A stretch of 64,000 bases of DNA from Novosphingopyxis sp965218915 (GTDB lineage: Bacteria > Pseudomonadota > Alphaproteobacteria > Sphingomonadales > Sphingomonadaceae). Below, one piece after another: positions 27,512 to 36,516 of this stretch. The stretch lies in the NCBI RefSeq assembly GCF_965218915.1, contig NZ_OZ244708.1, positions 3,100,001 to 3,164,000 on the forward strand. Reading direction: 5' to 3'. Position numbers and translations under genes: made by a program. The notes beneath the pieces are model-generated. The model had not been told where the DNA came from. It saw only the letters and a program-made list of their open reading frames with translations, and did not search any database. Every line of letters starts with the position of its first letter. Position 1 is the first letter of the stretch.

Positions 27512-28000
27512 CTATTTGGCTATCGCATCGAGTTCGCGGGCGACGGCTTCATGATAGCCGTCAATTCCGGCAGGCTGCGCACGCGCGATCAGTAATTCGT
27601 CGGGTATACGGACACCGCGCGGCAATTCGGTCGTCAAAGACCGGTGAAAGATCGTCTTTCCTTCGCCGGCTGGCGCAAAGCTGTAGACGATCGTCGTGAT
27701 GCCATCGACGCCGCCGGTGCCGTCCGCTTGCTCCCCGATCCGGTCGATTTGCTGGATCGCCCATTTTCGGGGACGTTCGGCGATGATGAGCGTCCAGGTC
27801 GATCGGCAGCTGAATGTGTCTGACACGGAAACAAGTTCTGTCCAGTTATCCCCGATCTTCAGGGGGATCGATAACTCGCTCGACGTCCCCGCGCTGCCCT
27901 TGAACGTCTTTGGCCAGTTATGCGGATTGCTGACGAAATCATAGATTGCCTCGGGAGAATGATGGAACAGCGTCTGCGATTCGGCGGTGAACGATCCCAT
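27512..28000 (-). CDS. SRPBCC-family (polyketide cyclase/START-like) protein
   Basis: This 162-residue protein has the SRPBCC opening pattern SQTLFHHSPEAIYDFVSNPHNWPKTF and a helix-grip-fold length. Such proteins bind hydrophobic ligands or act as cyclases or dehydratases. No catalytic residues can be assigned by eye. It stands alone on the minus strand with a palindrome copy upstream at 28054, so it appears to belong to the same regulon. It may bind or process a hydrophobic pathway intermediate. Confidence 0.8.
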   Translation of the reverse strand: MGSFTAESQTLFHHSPEAIYDFVSNPHNWPKTFKGSAGTSSELSIPLKIGDNWTELVSVSDTFSCRSTWTLIIAERPRKWAIQQIDRIGEQADGTGGVDGITTIVYSFAPAGEGKTIFHRSLTTELPRGVRIPDELLIARAQPAGIDGYHEAVARELDAIAK

Positions 28001-28053
28001 GCGATTTTCTCCTTACGCGGCATATCGCCGCTTGCGCCCCAAACTTCTCTAAG

Positions 28054-28069
28054 TTATCAATTTTGTCAA
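28054..28069. promoter_or_regulatory. Palindromic operator copy 4 (TTATCA-ATTT-TGTCAA)
   Basis: This 16-bp near-palindrome has one arm matching TGTCAA exactly and the other reading TTATCA. It lies 53 bp upstream of the SRPBCC gene (start 28000), at a similar distance from the start as the other copies. It also faces the glcDEF operon starting at 28325, but 256 bp away. Confidence 0.65.
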
Positions 28070-28289
28070 ATGTGTGCGATGTTCGCATCGCCGATCAACA
28101 CGTAAATGTGAAGATTTGACCGGTTAAATTGTGCTGGAGCGAGCAAAAATTATTGGGCTTCAACAGAATGGAAAGGGATCACGCGCTTGGCCTTCACTGC
28201 CCATAGAGTTCCACCGGCGAAAGCGACAGCCCAACTCACCCGATCGCATCTAGATCAAGAGAGATGGTTCGACAGATAACAGAGTTTCA

Positions 28290-28328
28290 ATGAAAATGAC
28301 CTATGAGCAGAAAGCCGCGCTTGCATGA
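28290..28328 (+). CDS. Possible 12-codon leader ORF upstream of glcD
   Basis: ATG at 28290 opens a 12-residue frame (MKMTYEQKAALA) whose TGA overlaps the ATG of the glcD-like gene (ATGA). No clear Shine-Dalgarno sequence precedes either start. Translational coupling is possible, but so is chance. The rest of the 255-bp region from 28070 to 28324 shows no other feature I can support. Confidence 0.25.
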   Translation: MKMTYEQKAALA

Positions 28329-29818
28329 CGCTTTCTATGCCCGCGCCGGATCAAACGACACTCTCTCGCCGCAGCGAAATCGTCGCGGCGCTCCGGGAAA
28401 TCGTTTCCGATGAAGCCGTTATCGATCAGCCGGAGGCGCTACGAGTTTATGAATCGGATGGATTGAGCGCTTATCGCCAGCCACCGATGGTGGTCGTCCT
28501 GCCGGAGACGAGCGCCCAGGTTGCCGCCATATTGCGCTGGTGCCAGGCGAATACGGTAAAGGTCGTGCCCCGCGGCGCAGGCACTTCGTTGTCGGGCGGC
28601 GCGCTGCCACTTGCCGATGGCGTCCTTCTCGGCATGGCCAAATTCAATCGCGTGCTCGACATCGACCTTGATGATCGGACCGCAGTGGTGCAGCCGGGGG
28701 TGACCAACCTTGCCATAACCCGCGCTGTAGAGGATTCCGGCTTCTATTATGCGCCGGATCCGTCCAGTCAGATCGCCTGCTCGATCGGCGGCAATGTCGC
28801 TGAAAATTCGGGCGGCGTACACTGTTTGAAATACGGCCTCACCACCAACAATGTGCTGGGTGTCGAACTGGTGCTGATGGACGGCGAGGTAATACGTCTC
28901 GGCGGTCGTCACCTTGAACCTTCGGGTCTGGACATGCTCGGCATCGTCGTCGGTTCAGAAGGGCTGCTGGGTGTCGTCACCGAAGTTACCGTGCGGCTTT
29001 TATCGCAGCCACAGTCGGCGCGCGCGATGCTGATAGGCTTTCCGAGCGTGGAGAGCGCCGGCCAATCCGTCGCCGACATCATCGCCGAGGGGATCATTCC
29101 CGCAGGTATGGAAATGATGGACCGACCGGCAATTCACGCCGCAGAGGCGTTCGTCGAAGTAGGCTATCCGCTCGACGTGGATGCGCTGCTGATCGTCGAA
29201 CTCGACGGGGTCGGGGCCGAATGCGACTTTCTGATCGAGGAGGTCGAAAGGATCGCATATGCGGGCGGTGCCGTATCAGTCCGGGTTTCCACCGACGAGG
29301 CGGAGCGCACGGCATTCTGGGCCGGACGCAAGGCAGCTTTCCCCGCCGTAGGCCGAATTGCCCCCGATTATTATTGCATGGACGGCACCATCCCGCGGCG
29401 CAAACTCCCCGAAGTGCTGGCCCGAATGGAGGAATTGTCGAACCATTACGGGCTTAAGGTGGCGAACGTCTTCCACGCCGGTGACGGCAATCTGCACCCT
29501 TTGATCCTGTACGATGCGAACCTGCCTGGCGAACTCGACCGTGCCGAGGCGTTCGGCGACGACATACTTCGCCTATGCGTTGCCGTTGGCGGTGTGCTTA
29601 CCGGCGAGCACGGCGTCGGTGTCGAAAAGCGCGATTTGATGCCGTTGATGTTCTCGGACATCGACCTCAAGCAGCAACAGCGGCTGAAATGCGCCTTCGA
29701 TCCCGATCTTCTGCTCAATCCGGGGAAGGTATTTCCTCAGCTCCACCGCTGCGCCGAACTCGGCCGCGTCCATGTCCATCGCGGGCAAACGTCGCATCCA
29801 GAGCTGCCGCGGTTCTGA
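28325..29818 (+). CDS. glcD: Glycolate/2-hydroxyacid oxidase FAD subunit GlcD-like
   Basis: This 497-residue VAO/PCMH flavoprotein has the FAD-binding segment VVPRGAGTSLSGGALPLADG, with CSIGGNVAENSGGVHCLKYG and GSEGLLGVVTEVTVRL. FHAGDGNLHPLILYD and GGVLTGEHGVGVEKRD form the C-terminal domain. It is larger than and distinct from the single-subunit enzyme at 9727. With the next two genes it forms the three-subunit GlcDEF complex that oxidises glycolate or D-lactate and feeds electrons into the respiratory chain. It begins a plus-strand operon of five genes ending at 33452. Confidence 0.92.
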   Translation: MTLSMPAPDQTTLSRRSEIVAALREIVSDEAVIDQPEALRVYESDGLSAYRQPPMVVVLPETSAQVAAILRWCQANTVKVVPRGAGTSLSGGALPLADGVLLGMAKFNRVLDIDLDDRTAVVQPGVTNLAITRAVEDSGFYYAPDPSSQIACSIGGNVAENSGGVHCLKYGLTTNNVLGVELVLMDGEVIRLGGRHLEPSGLDMLGIVVGSEGLLGVVTEVTVRLLSQPQSARAMLIGFPSVESAGQSVADIIAEGIIPAGMEMMDRPAIHAAEAFVEVGYPLDVDALLIVELDGVGAECDFLIEEVERIAYAGGAVSVRVSTDEAERTAFWAGRKAAFPAVGRIAPDYYCMDGTIPRRKLPEVLARMEELSNHYGLKVANVFHAGDGNLHPLILYDANLPGELDRAEAFGDDILRLCVAVGGVLTGEHGVGVEKRDLMPLMFSDIDLKQQQRLKCAFDPDLLLNPGKVFPQLHRCAELGRVHVHRGQTSHPELPRF

Positions 29819-29821
29819 AAC

Positions 29822-30967
29822 ATGCCATTGAGCCATCTCCCCAAAAGCCTGACCGAATTGCGCGAAGTGATTGTCGGCGCTGTCGCAGACAATCAGCGCC
29901 TCGACATTCGCGGCGGTGGGACCAAGGCGACCATCGGTCGTGAAACGCCGGAATCCGCAATCCTCGATATGGGCGGTTTCACCGGCATCGTGGACTATGA
30001 CCCTGCCGAACTGGTGCTGACACTACGCGCCGGCACGCCGCTTGCCGATGTGCAGGCGCTAGTCGCAGCCGAAGGCCAGATGCTGGCTTTCGACCCGTTC
30101 GACCATGCCGCATTGCTTGCCGCATCACCCGCACGGGCGACAATCGGCGGCATCGTCGCTGCCGGTGTCGCCGGGCCGTTGCGCATATCGGCGGGCGGCG
30201 CGCGCGATCACGTGCTCGGTTTCGAGGCGGTATCGGGTCGGGGCGAGCGGTTTGTCGCCGGCGGGCGCGTCGTCAAGAATGTGACCGGTTACGATCTCTC
30301 CAAGCTTATCGCCGGAAGTTGGGGACGTCTGGTGGCGCTGACCCAATTGACACTGAAGGTATTACCCAGACCACGTACGGTTGCGACGCTGTTGATACCC
30401 GGACTCTCGGCCCCGGCGGCTGTTTCGGCGATGGCGCGCGGAATGGGATCGCAAGCCGAAGTATCGGCCGTCGCGCATCTGCCGGACAGTCCGACAGGCC
30501 CTGTGACTGCCCTGCGCATACACGGTTTCGCGGCGTCGGTCGACGCGCGCTGCGCGATGCTCGACGACCTTTTTTGCGACCTTGGCCCGCTCGATCGCCT
30601 CGACGAAGCAGCTTCGATCGAATTCTGGCGCGATGTCGCGCTGGCTGCGCCGCTGCCGGCCGCTAAGCCGCTTTGGCGGATCGTGGCACGGCCGCGCTGC
30701 GCTCCTGCACTGGTCGAAACGGTATCCGGCTCCTGGATGCTGGACTGGGCTGGCGGACTGATATGGCTCGCCAGCGACGCCGATCCTGCCATCGTTCGAG
30801 CCGCGGCTATCGATGCGGGAGGGCATGCTGTGCTGATCCGGGCGAATGCCGAGATGCGCAAGCGCGTTCCCGCTTTCCATCCACAGCCGGACGGCGTGGC
30901 GCGTCTGGAAGAGCGAGTGCGGCGCGCATTCGACCCGGCCGGCATTTTTGAAACGGGGCGGTTCTGA
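29822..30967 (+). CDS. glcE: Glycolate oxidase subunit GlcE-like (FAD-binding)
   Basis: This 381-residue FAD-binding subunit is shorter than GlcD. It has LDIRGGGTKATIGRE at the FAD site and ATIGGIVAAGVAGPLRISAG, followed by RDHVLGFEAV and the conserved GRVVKNVTGYDLSKLIAGSWG. The C-terminus ends with the family motif RRAFDPAGIFETGRF. It lies 3 bp after glcD and 4 bp before glcF, so the complex is encoded as a unit. Confidence 0.92.
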   Translation: MPLSHLPKSLTELREVIVGAVADNQRLDIRGGGTKATIGRETPESAILDMGGFTGIVDYDPAELVLTLRAGTPLADVQALVAAEGQMLAFDPFDHAALLAASPARATIGGIVAAGVAGPLRISAGGARDHVLGFEAVSGRGERFVAGGRVVKNVTGYDLSKLIAGSWGRLVALTQLTLKVLPRPRTVATLLIPGLSAPAAVSAMARGMGSQAEVSAVAHLPDSPTGPVTALRIHGFAASVDARCAMLDDLFCDLGPLDRLDEAASIEFWRDVALAAPLPAAKPLWRIVARPRCAPALVETVSGSWMLDWAGGLIWLASDADPAIVRAAAIDAGGHAVLIRANAEMRKRVPAFHPQPDGVARLEERVRRAFDPAGIFETGRF

Positions 30968-30971
30968 TCCA

Positions 30972-32285
30972 ATGCAGACAAATTTCTCTTCCGAAGCCTT
31001 GTCGGACCCCGCTCAGGCTGCATCCGAAGCGATCATCCGCAAATGCGTGCATTGCGGATTTTGCACGGCGACCTGCCCAACCTACGTCCTGCTAGGTGAC
31101 GAACTCGATAGTCCACGCGGGCGCATATACCTCATCAAGGACATGCTCGAGAACGAGACGACACCGACCGCAAAGGTGGTCAAGCATATCGACCGTTGTC
31201 TGTCGTGCCTGTCGTGCATGACCACCTGCCCGTCCGGGGTGAATTACATGCACCTTGTCGATCATGCGCGAACTTATATCGAACGCAGCTATCGCCGACC
31301 TTGGCACGAACGATTCTTACGCTCGTTGCTTGCCGCTGTCCTTCCCTATCCCCGCCGTTTTCGCGCAGCGCTCGCGCTGGCACGTCTCGTGCGCCCCTTC
31401 GGGCCGCTACTCGCACGAAGCGCTATGACAAGACCTGCTGCTGCAATGTTGGCACTTGCGCCCGGTCGCATATCTTCGCGAAGCACAGCGCATTCGGGCA
31501 ACTCCGCGGGGACTCGCGGGCGGATCGCACTGCTGCAAGGCTGTGCCGAACCCGTCCTGCGGCCTGAAATCAGAGCGGCGACCGTTCGCGTGCTTGAACG
31601 CGCCGGTTATGAGACGGTGTTTGCTTCCGGCGAGGTCTGTTGCGGCGCACTGACCCACCATATGGGCAAGGAGCGTCCGACACTTGCCGCCATTCACCGC
31701 AACGTCGATGCATGGACGCGGCTCATAGAAGAAGGCGGCCTGACAGCGATCGCGGTTACCACATCGGGATGCGGCACCATGATCAAGGATTACGGCTTCA
31801 TACTGCGCGACGACCCTGACTATGCCGATCGCGCCCGTCAGGTTTCGGAAATGACAAAAGATATAAGCGAACTGCTGTTGGACGCTGATTTGTCCGAAGG
31901 CGACGGTCGCGGGCTTGTCGTGGCCTATCATGCCGCCTGCTCGCTTCAGCACGGACAGCGCGTTAGCGAGGCGCCGCGCCGCGTCCTCACAGCGTCGGGT
32001 TACGCCGTGCGGACACCCGTCGAGGCGCATTTGTGCTGCGGATCGGCGGGAACATATAATATTTTCCAGCCAGTGATCGCAGGACAACTAGGCGATCGGA
32101 AGGCCGCCAATCTCGATCGGCTTGGCACCGATGTGATCGCGACCGGCAATATCGGCTGCTCCCTGCAGATCGGCGGACGCAGCATTACCCCTGTCGTTCA
32201 TCTCATTGAACTCGTCGATTGGGCGACCGGCGGCCCCTGCCCTGCTGAGCTTGCTCATCTCGCCACCGAAAGGATTGGTTCATGA
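30972..32285 (+). CDS. glcF: Glycolate oxidase iron-sulfur subunit GlcF-like
   Basis: This 437-residue subunit carries two [4Fe-4S] motifs, CVHCGFCTATCPTY and CLSCLSCMTTCPSG. Two CCG domains follow (VCCGALTHHMGKERP and LCCGSAGTYNIFQP). It takes electrons from GlcD/GlcE toward quinone at the membrane. The frame is open upstream to 30846 inside glcE, but ATG 30972, 4 bp after the glcE stop, gives the conserved N-terminus. Its end overlaps the DUF336 gene by 4 bp. Confidence 0.93.
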   Translation: MQTNFSSEALSDPAQAASEAIIRKCVHCGFCTATCPTYVLLGDELDSPRGRIYLIKDMLENETTPTAKVVKHIDRCLSCLSCMTTCPSGVNYMHLVDHARTYIERSYRRPWHERFLRSLLAAVLPYPRRFRAALALARLVRPFGPLLARSAMTRPAAAMLALAPGRISSRSTAHSGNSAGTRGRIALLQGCAEPVLRPEIRAATVRVLERAGYETVFASGEVCCGALTHHMGKERPTLAAIHRNVDAWTRLIEEGGLTAIAVTTSGCGTMIKDYGFILRDDPDYADRARQVSEMTKDISELLLDADLSEGDGRGLVVAYHAACSLQHGQRVSEAPRRVLTASGYAVRTPVEAHLCCGSAGTYNIFQPVIAGQLGDRKAANLDRLGTDVIATGNIGCSLQIGGRSITPVVHLIELVDWATGGPCPAELAHLATERIGS

Positions 32286-32707
32286 CCATCTCCCTCGAAC
32301 AAGCCAATATCGTCACCTCCGCCGCACTCATGGAAGGGCGCAAACTTGCGCTCAAACCCTTGAGTGTCGCCGTGCTTGACGCGGGGGGACATCTCATCGC
32401 CTTCGCCCGACAGGATGGTGCATCGACGCTCCGCCCACAGATCGCAATGGGGAAGGCGGGGAGCGCGCTGGCGCTCGGCGTATCCAGCCGAACGATCGCA
32501 CAGATGGCAACGGATCGGCCGACCTTTATCGCCTCGATGGGCTCGATCAGCCCGCTGGGTGTAATTCCGGCCGCTGGCGGCGTGTTGATCCGCGATGAAT
32601 GCGATCGCGTCGTTGGCGCCATCGGTGTGACTGGTGACACGTCTGACAACGACGAACTGTGTGCGTTGGCAGGAATAGCCGCAATCGATTTGGTGCCGGA
32701 CCGATGA
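32282..32707 (+). CDS. GlcG/HbpS family (DUF336) protein
   Basis: This 141-residue protein shows the family pattern: AVLDAGGHLIAFARQDGAS, then IAMGKAGSALALGVSSR, and GVIPAAGGVLIRD with VVGAIGVTGDTSDNDE. GlcG accompanies glcDEF in Escherichia coli and others, and relatives bind haem or act with diol-type enzymes. Its exact job is not settled. The ATG overlaps the glcF stop by 4 bp, so it is part of the operon. Confidence 0.9.
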   Translation: MTISLEQANIVTSAALMEGRKLALKPLSVAVLDAGGHLIAFARQDGASTLRPQIAMGKAGSALALGVSSRTIAQMATDRPTFIASMGSISPLGVIPAAGGVLIRDECDRVVGAIGVTGDTSDNDELCALAGIAAIDLVPDR

Positions 32708-32756
32708 AAGCCAGCACGGTTATGTCAAAAATCCATCGCTGCTCAAGAGTTCCGGT

Positions 32757-33452
32757 GTGACCCTTTATAAAGCCACACAGGCTCTGGCAGGGCGAACCGC
32801 GCTGATCACTTCCGCCGACGCGTATATGGGACCGGCGATCGCCGAACGCTTCGCCTCCGAGCAGATGGAACTTGTCCTCGACAATGGCGACTATCTGACC
32901 GATCCCGACGAGCCGGGTAGGATTGTCGCGGCGGTGGACGAGTTGGACGTGCTTGTCGTCAATTTGATTCCGCGTGATCTTCGCTCGCAATCCGCGGACG
33001 CAGTAACCGAAAAGGAATGGAACCGCGTTTTCAATGCTCTTGTTCATCCAACCATGCGCTTCGTTACCGCGGCGCTTCCAAGAATGATCGAGCGGCGATG
33101 TGGCAAGATCATTGTGGTGACCAGCACCGCTCCGTTGAGACCCAGGCATAATCGTGCCGCCTATTCCACTGCTCGCGGCGCACAGAACGCGTATGTGGAA
33201 GCGGTAGGTCGCGAAGTGGCGCGCTATAATGTGCAGGTTAATGCGATCGCGCAAAGCTATGTCTATGGCGGCTTTCCCCGCGATTATCTCGATGATCCCG
33301 ACAACCGCGAGGCCGTGCTTCGCGACGTGCCCGCACGACGCCTAGCCGAAGGCGCGGAACAAGCAGCGCTTGTTCGCTTCCTCGCCTCCAACGAAAGCGA
33401 TTTCATCGTCGGCCAGACCATCGCATTCAGCGGCGGCTGGGTGACCCGATGA
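32757..33452 (+). CDS. Halohydrin-dehalogenase-like SDR protein (HheB-like motifs)
   Basis: This 231-residue SDR-fold protein matches both defining halohydrin dehalogenase motifs exactly. Thr18-x4-Tyr23-x-Gly25 replaces the NAD-binding glycine loop, and Ser123-x12-Tyr136-x3-Arg140 is the catalytic triad with Arg in place of Lys. The NNAG motif is VVNLIP. The end SNESDFIVGQTIAFSGGW also resembles HheB as I remember it. It should not be an NAD(P) dehydrogenase; dehalogenation/epoxide formation or nucleophilic epoxide opening is possible. It has a GTG start and ends the glcDEF operon, and it pairs with the HheC-like protein at 8066. Confidence 0.78.
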   Translation: MTLYKATQALAGRTALITSADAYMGPAIAERFASEQMELVLDNGDYLTDPDEPGRIVAAVDELDVLVVNLIPRDLRSQSADAVTEKEWNRVFNALVHPTMRFVTAALPRMIERRCGKIIVVTSTAPLRPRHNRAAYSTARGAQNAYVEAVGREVARYNVQVNAIAQSYVYGGFPRDYLDDPDNREAVLRDVPARRLAEGAEQAALVRFLASNESDFIVGQTIAFSGGWVTR

Positions 33453-33526
33453 CTTCGGTCGCGACCGAACGGGTTAGAGATCAATCGAACCGGGGGATGA
33501 GCCGGTCCTTTTGAAAGCGTGCAAAA

Positions 33527-33911
33527 CACATGCGCTCCATATGCTTTCGCACCTTGCAAGAGCGTTACGTGACGCAGATGCGAAGCGTCATGCAGCAATG
33601 GCATGAAAAAGTTGCGCAGCATTCCCGAGTTAATCGCGATCTGATTTTCATCGGTCCAACCTTGCGCAAGCGATTCCTTTTCATGCACGGCTGCATATAC
33701 GACATGCGTTACTCCGGTCAGCGATTGCACCATTCTAGCGCAAGCTTCCGCATCGCGCAGATCCGACGAAACAAAATCCGCTTTACCTAAATATCCGCGG
33801 GGCGCGTCGCGACAATGCCGTGACGTGCGTTTGCGGCCACTGCTGATATGTTTCGACCGCCGCCTGCCCCACGACACCCGACGCACCGACAATAACGACA
33901 TGGATTGCAAT
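33527..33911 (-). pseudogene. Decayed NAD-dependent epimerase/PRISE-like reductase fragment
   Basis: Two frames join to give the first third of an extended SDR. From 33911 downward the frame reads IAIHVVIVGASGVVGQAA, a Gly-rich Rossmann start. A stop codon near 33792 is bypassed by a frame change at about 33800, where RGYLGKADFVSSDLRDAEAC follows and continues to RHVTLLQGAKAYGAHV ending at 33527. These motifs resemble progesterone-5beta-reductase/iridoid-synthase-like proteins of about 350 residues; here only about 130 remain. The expected start codon after AGGAGG reads ATT. Lost start, frameshift and truncation together mark a dead gene. Confidence 0.75.
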
Positions 33912-34039
33912 CGAGGCCTCCTGGGCTTCTGATAACGGTTCAACTCGTGCGGCCCTTAAATCCAGCTTCAGCTTTTATGCGAATGCATATGCCGGATTTA
34001 GGGACCGCGTTTCTGAAGAACGCCGCCGATAACGCACCG

Positions 34040-36445
34040 TTAGAAACGGATTAAGCCCTGAACCATAATTTCACGCCCGCGGGCTACTGTGCCGCGTTGG
34101 TCGCCAGGCTGGTTCGATTTGTCCTGCGCCGTAAGCAGATAATATCGGTTGCTGAGATTGCGACCGATCAATCCCAGTTCCCATCGCTCATTCTCGGGGC
34201 GCAGCCGGATGGCGGAATTGAAACGCCAGAAACTGGGCTGATAGGTTGATGGCGCAAGGGTTTCGCTACCAAAATATCCATCAGTGTAAAACACGTCGCC
34301 GGTCAAGTTGATACTCAGCGAATCGCTGGCCGGAATGTTGAGCGAGGCCCCAGCATTTCCAGCCCAATCCGGAGATCGCGCCGGCACCCTGCCAGTAAAA
34401 TCCTGTGAAGGGCCAGGAAAGATGTTACAGCCTTGAGCCGCAGTCTGTAAGCCGTAGCATTGGCCGAAATATTCACCGAATCTGTTGCGATTATAATTGA
34501 CTGCTGCCCTGAGGAGGAGATAATCGGAAGCCTCGTACAATGCCTGCAAGTCAATGCCGGTTTGCTTCAGACTGGCCGCATTGGAAAATGTATACGATAC
34601 TGTCGCCGGATTATAGCTGTTCACTTGCAAATCGGAATAGATGTACCGATACGCCGTGGCCTCCAATTGTAACCGGTTCTGGAGAATCCTGCCTTTAGCT
34701 CCGATCTCGAAGCCCCGCGCCGTTTCAGAATCGAATGCAAGATCGCTTGCCCGGGTCGCGGTCTGGATCGTGCCGCTCAAAGCAAATCCACCCGACTTGA
34801 AACCTGTCTTATAAGCAGCATAAATCGTCGAGTCTGGCGTTGGATGATATGATACAGACACCTCCGGAGAGATGTTGCTATCTTCAAAATGATCCGAAAG
34901 TGATTTGCCCTGAGGAAATCCGGTAAGAAAGGCGTAGGTGTTTATAGAAAAGGAGTCTTTGGTTTCTTTTGTATAGCGAGCGCCACCGGCGATTTCTATT
35001 TCTGGAATCGGATTATATATTAACTGCGCAAAAGCGGAATACGTTTTCCCATAAGTGTATCCCGGCCTCAGCCACGCGATGTACAACCCTGTGGCCGGGT
35101 TGAAGTTTATTGCGTCGCCGAGTTTCACATTTTGCGCATAGTCAAAGTCCAGATCCTGATAAAATCCTCCGACCATAAAATTTATCGGAGAATCGAAATC
35201 GCTCAAGACTCGCAGTTCTTGGCTGAACGAATTTATGGTTTGCGGCTCGGATCCGAACAATTGCGCAAAACCCGAAATTTCACCTGTACCGGCCGCTTCG
35301 CCATCCAAATAGAGATATCCCGTCGTCGACGTTAACGTCAGCGGCCCGAAGGCGTAATTGGCATTGAGCGATGTAATTACGGCATCCAATCTTCCATGCG
35401 GCCCTCTTGGATCGGGGCCGTTTTGGATGATAGTGGCATTAGGCAAACCGGCGGAAGTATGATTGTCCCGCTCGCACTCACCATAAGGATCGACGATTCC
35501 TCGAATTCGTGGCTGGCCGTTCAAACAACCGCCGATAACCTGATTGCTTACGCCGAAACCGTCATCTTCGTTGTGAGAACCAAGTAATTTCAGCGTCACA
35601 TCAAAATTGTTTGTCGGCTCGTATTTCAGTGTAATCCGTCCGGAAAACTCGCTGTCGCCAAGGCGGTGATCAGGCTCTGCGAGCGGCAGTGAAGGTGCGA
35701 ACGGGTTGGGACCGGCGCGAGCGTCGTTATAAATCCAGCCTTCCATATTCCTGGCACGCACAGCCAACCTAATGCCAAGATTTTCCGTCATCGGTCCGGA
35801 AATCGCACCTTCAGCAACAGCTTCATCTGCTACGAACTCATATCCGACTTTGGCGTACCCCTCCAAAGTATCGGTCGGATCTGCCGAGACAAGCGAGATG
35901 ACGCCTGCGGAATTGTTCTTGCCGAACAATAAGGCCTGCGGTCCTTTCAGGACCTCCACTCGCTGCAAATCGAAAAAACCTAGAGCAACGATGCGACCAT
36001 TGCTCACAGGAACGCCGTCGATATTGACGAGCACTGACTGCTCGAAACCTACAGTTGCCGCGGAAGTGCTGATGCCTCGCACCGCGATGGACCCTCCGGC
36101 CGATGATTTTGTCTGGCCGATGACGACGCCGGGGGTTAGCTCACCAACTTTTTCCAGCGTGTCGGTATCATACCGCTGGAGCTCATCCGCTCCGAAAGCC
36201 GTCACTGCCACCGGGACCGAGAGCAGCGATTCTTCGCGACGCCGCGCAGTAACCACAATGTCGGCAATTCCGTCGGAGGTTTCGGATTGGTCCTCAGTCT
36301 GTTCGCCCTCGGATGGATTCGACACCGTCTGCTGTGGCGAGACTTCCTGGGCGACCTGTTGCGCTTGCGCATAAGAAAATGGCAATACGCTAAATGTGAG
36401 CGCGACGATCGCAGTTTCGGTGCTAGCAAAAAGACGCTTTTTCAT
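34040..36445 (-). CDS. TonB-dependent outer-membrane receptor
   Basis: This 801-residue receptor has a signal peptide (cleavage near SYAQAQQ), then a TonB-box/linker region (DGIADIVVTARRREE) and a plug domain with VPVAVTAFGADEL, GISTSAATVGFEQS and DLQRVEVLKGPQALLFGKN. A 22-strand barrel ends in the typical aromatic residue (MVQGLIRF). Sphingomonads use such receptors for terpenoids, steroids, aromatics and siderophores. The gene has the strongest regulator signature of the cluster upstream (36500-36532) and AGGGGAG as its ribosome site, so it most likely imports the cluster's substrate. Confidence 0.94.
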   Translation of the reverse strand: MKKRLFASTETAIVALTFSVLPFSYAQAQQVAQEVSPQQTVSNPSEGEQTEDQSETSDGIADIVVTARRREESLLSVPVAVTAFGADELQRYDTDTLEKVGELTPGVVIGQTKSSAGGSIAVRGISTSAATVGFEQSVLVNIDGVPVSNGRIVALGFFDLQRVEVLKGPQALLFGKNNSAGVISLVSADPTDTLEGYAKVGYEFVADEAVAEGAISGPMTENLGIRLAVRARNMEGWIYNDARAGPNPFAPSLPLAEPDHRLGDSEFSGRITLKYEPTNNFDVTLKLLGSHNEDDGFGVSNQVIGGCLNGQPRIRGIVDPYGECERDNHTSAGLPNATIIQNGPDPRGPHGRLDAVITSLNANYAFGPLTLTSTTGYLYLDGEAAGTGEISGFAQLFGSEPQTINSFSQELRVLSDFDSPINFMVGGFYQDLDFDYAQNVKLGDAINFNPATGLYIAWLRPGYTYGKTYSAFAQLIYNPIPEIEIAGGARYTKETKDSFSINTYAFLTGFPQGKSLSDHFEDSNISPEVSVSYHPTPDSTIYAAYKTGFKSGGFALSGTIQTATRASDLAFDSETARGFEIGAKGRILQNRLQLEATAYRYIYSDLQVNSYNPATVSYTFSNAASLKQTGIDLQALYEASDYLLLRAAVNYNRNRFGEYFGQCYGLQTAAQGCNIFPGPSQDFTGRVPARSPDWAGNAGASLNIPASDSLSINLTGDVFYTDGYFGSETLAPSTYQPSFWRFNSAIRLRPENERWELGLIGRNLSNRYYLLTAQDKSNQPGDQRGTVARGREIMVQGLIRF

Positions 36446-36499
36446 CGATTGACTCCCCTAAACGTTCGCGCGGACCAGCCTCTTGGCTTGGCATATGAT

Positions 36500-36515
36500 T
36501 TGACAGATTAGTCTA
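36500..36515. promoter_or_regulatory. Weaker operator-like palindrome next to copy 5
   Basis: TTGACA-GATT-AGTCTA has the same 16-bp frame as the operators, with one degenerate arm. Its centre is 17 bp from the centre of the perfect copy at 36517, so the two sites are on nearly the same DNA face offset by about 1.6 turns. It may allow two dimers to bind at the receptor promoter. Confidence 0.5.
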
Positions 36516-36516
36516 T

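Noticed and set aside
32715..32760. A sixth operator copy and a leader ORF before the second dehalogenase-like gene.
   Set aside because: Only one half site (TGTCAA) is present with no matching left arm. The 12-codon frame lacks a ribosome site.
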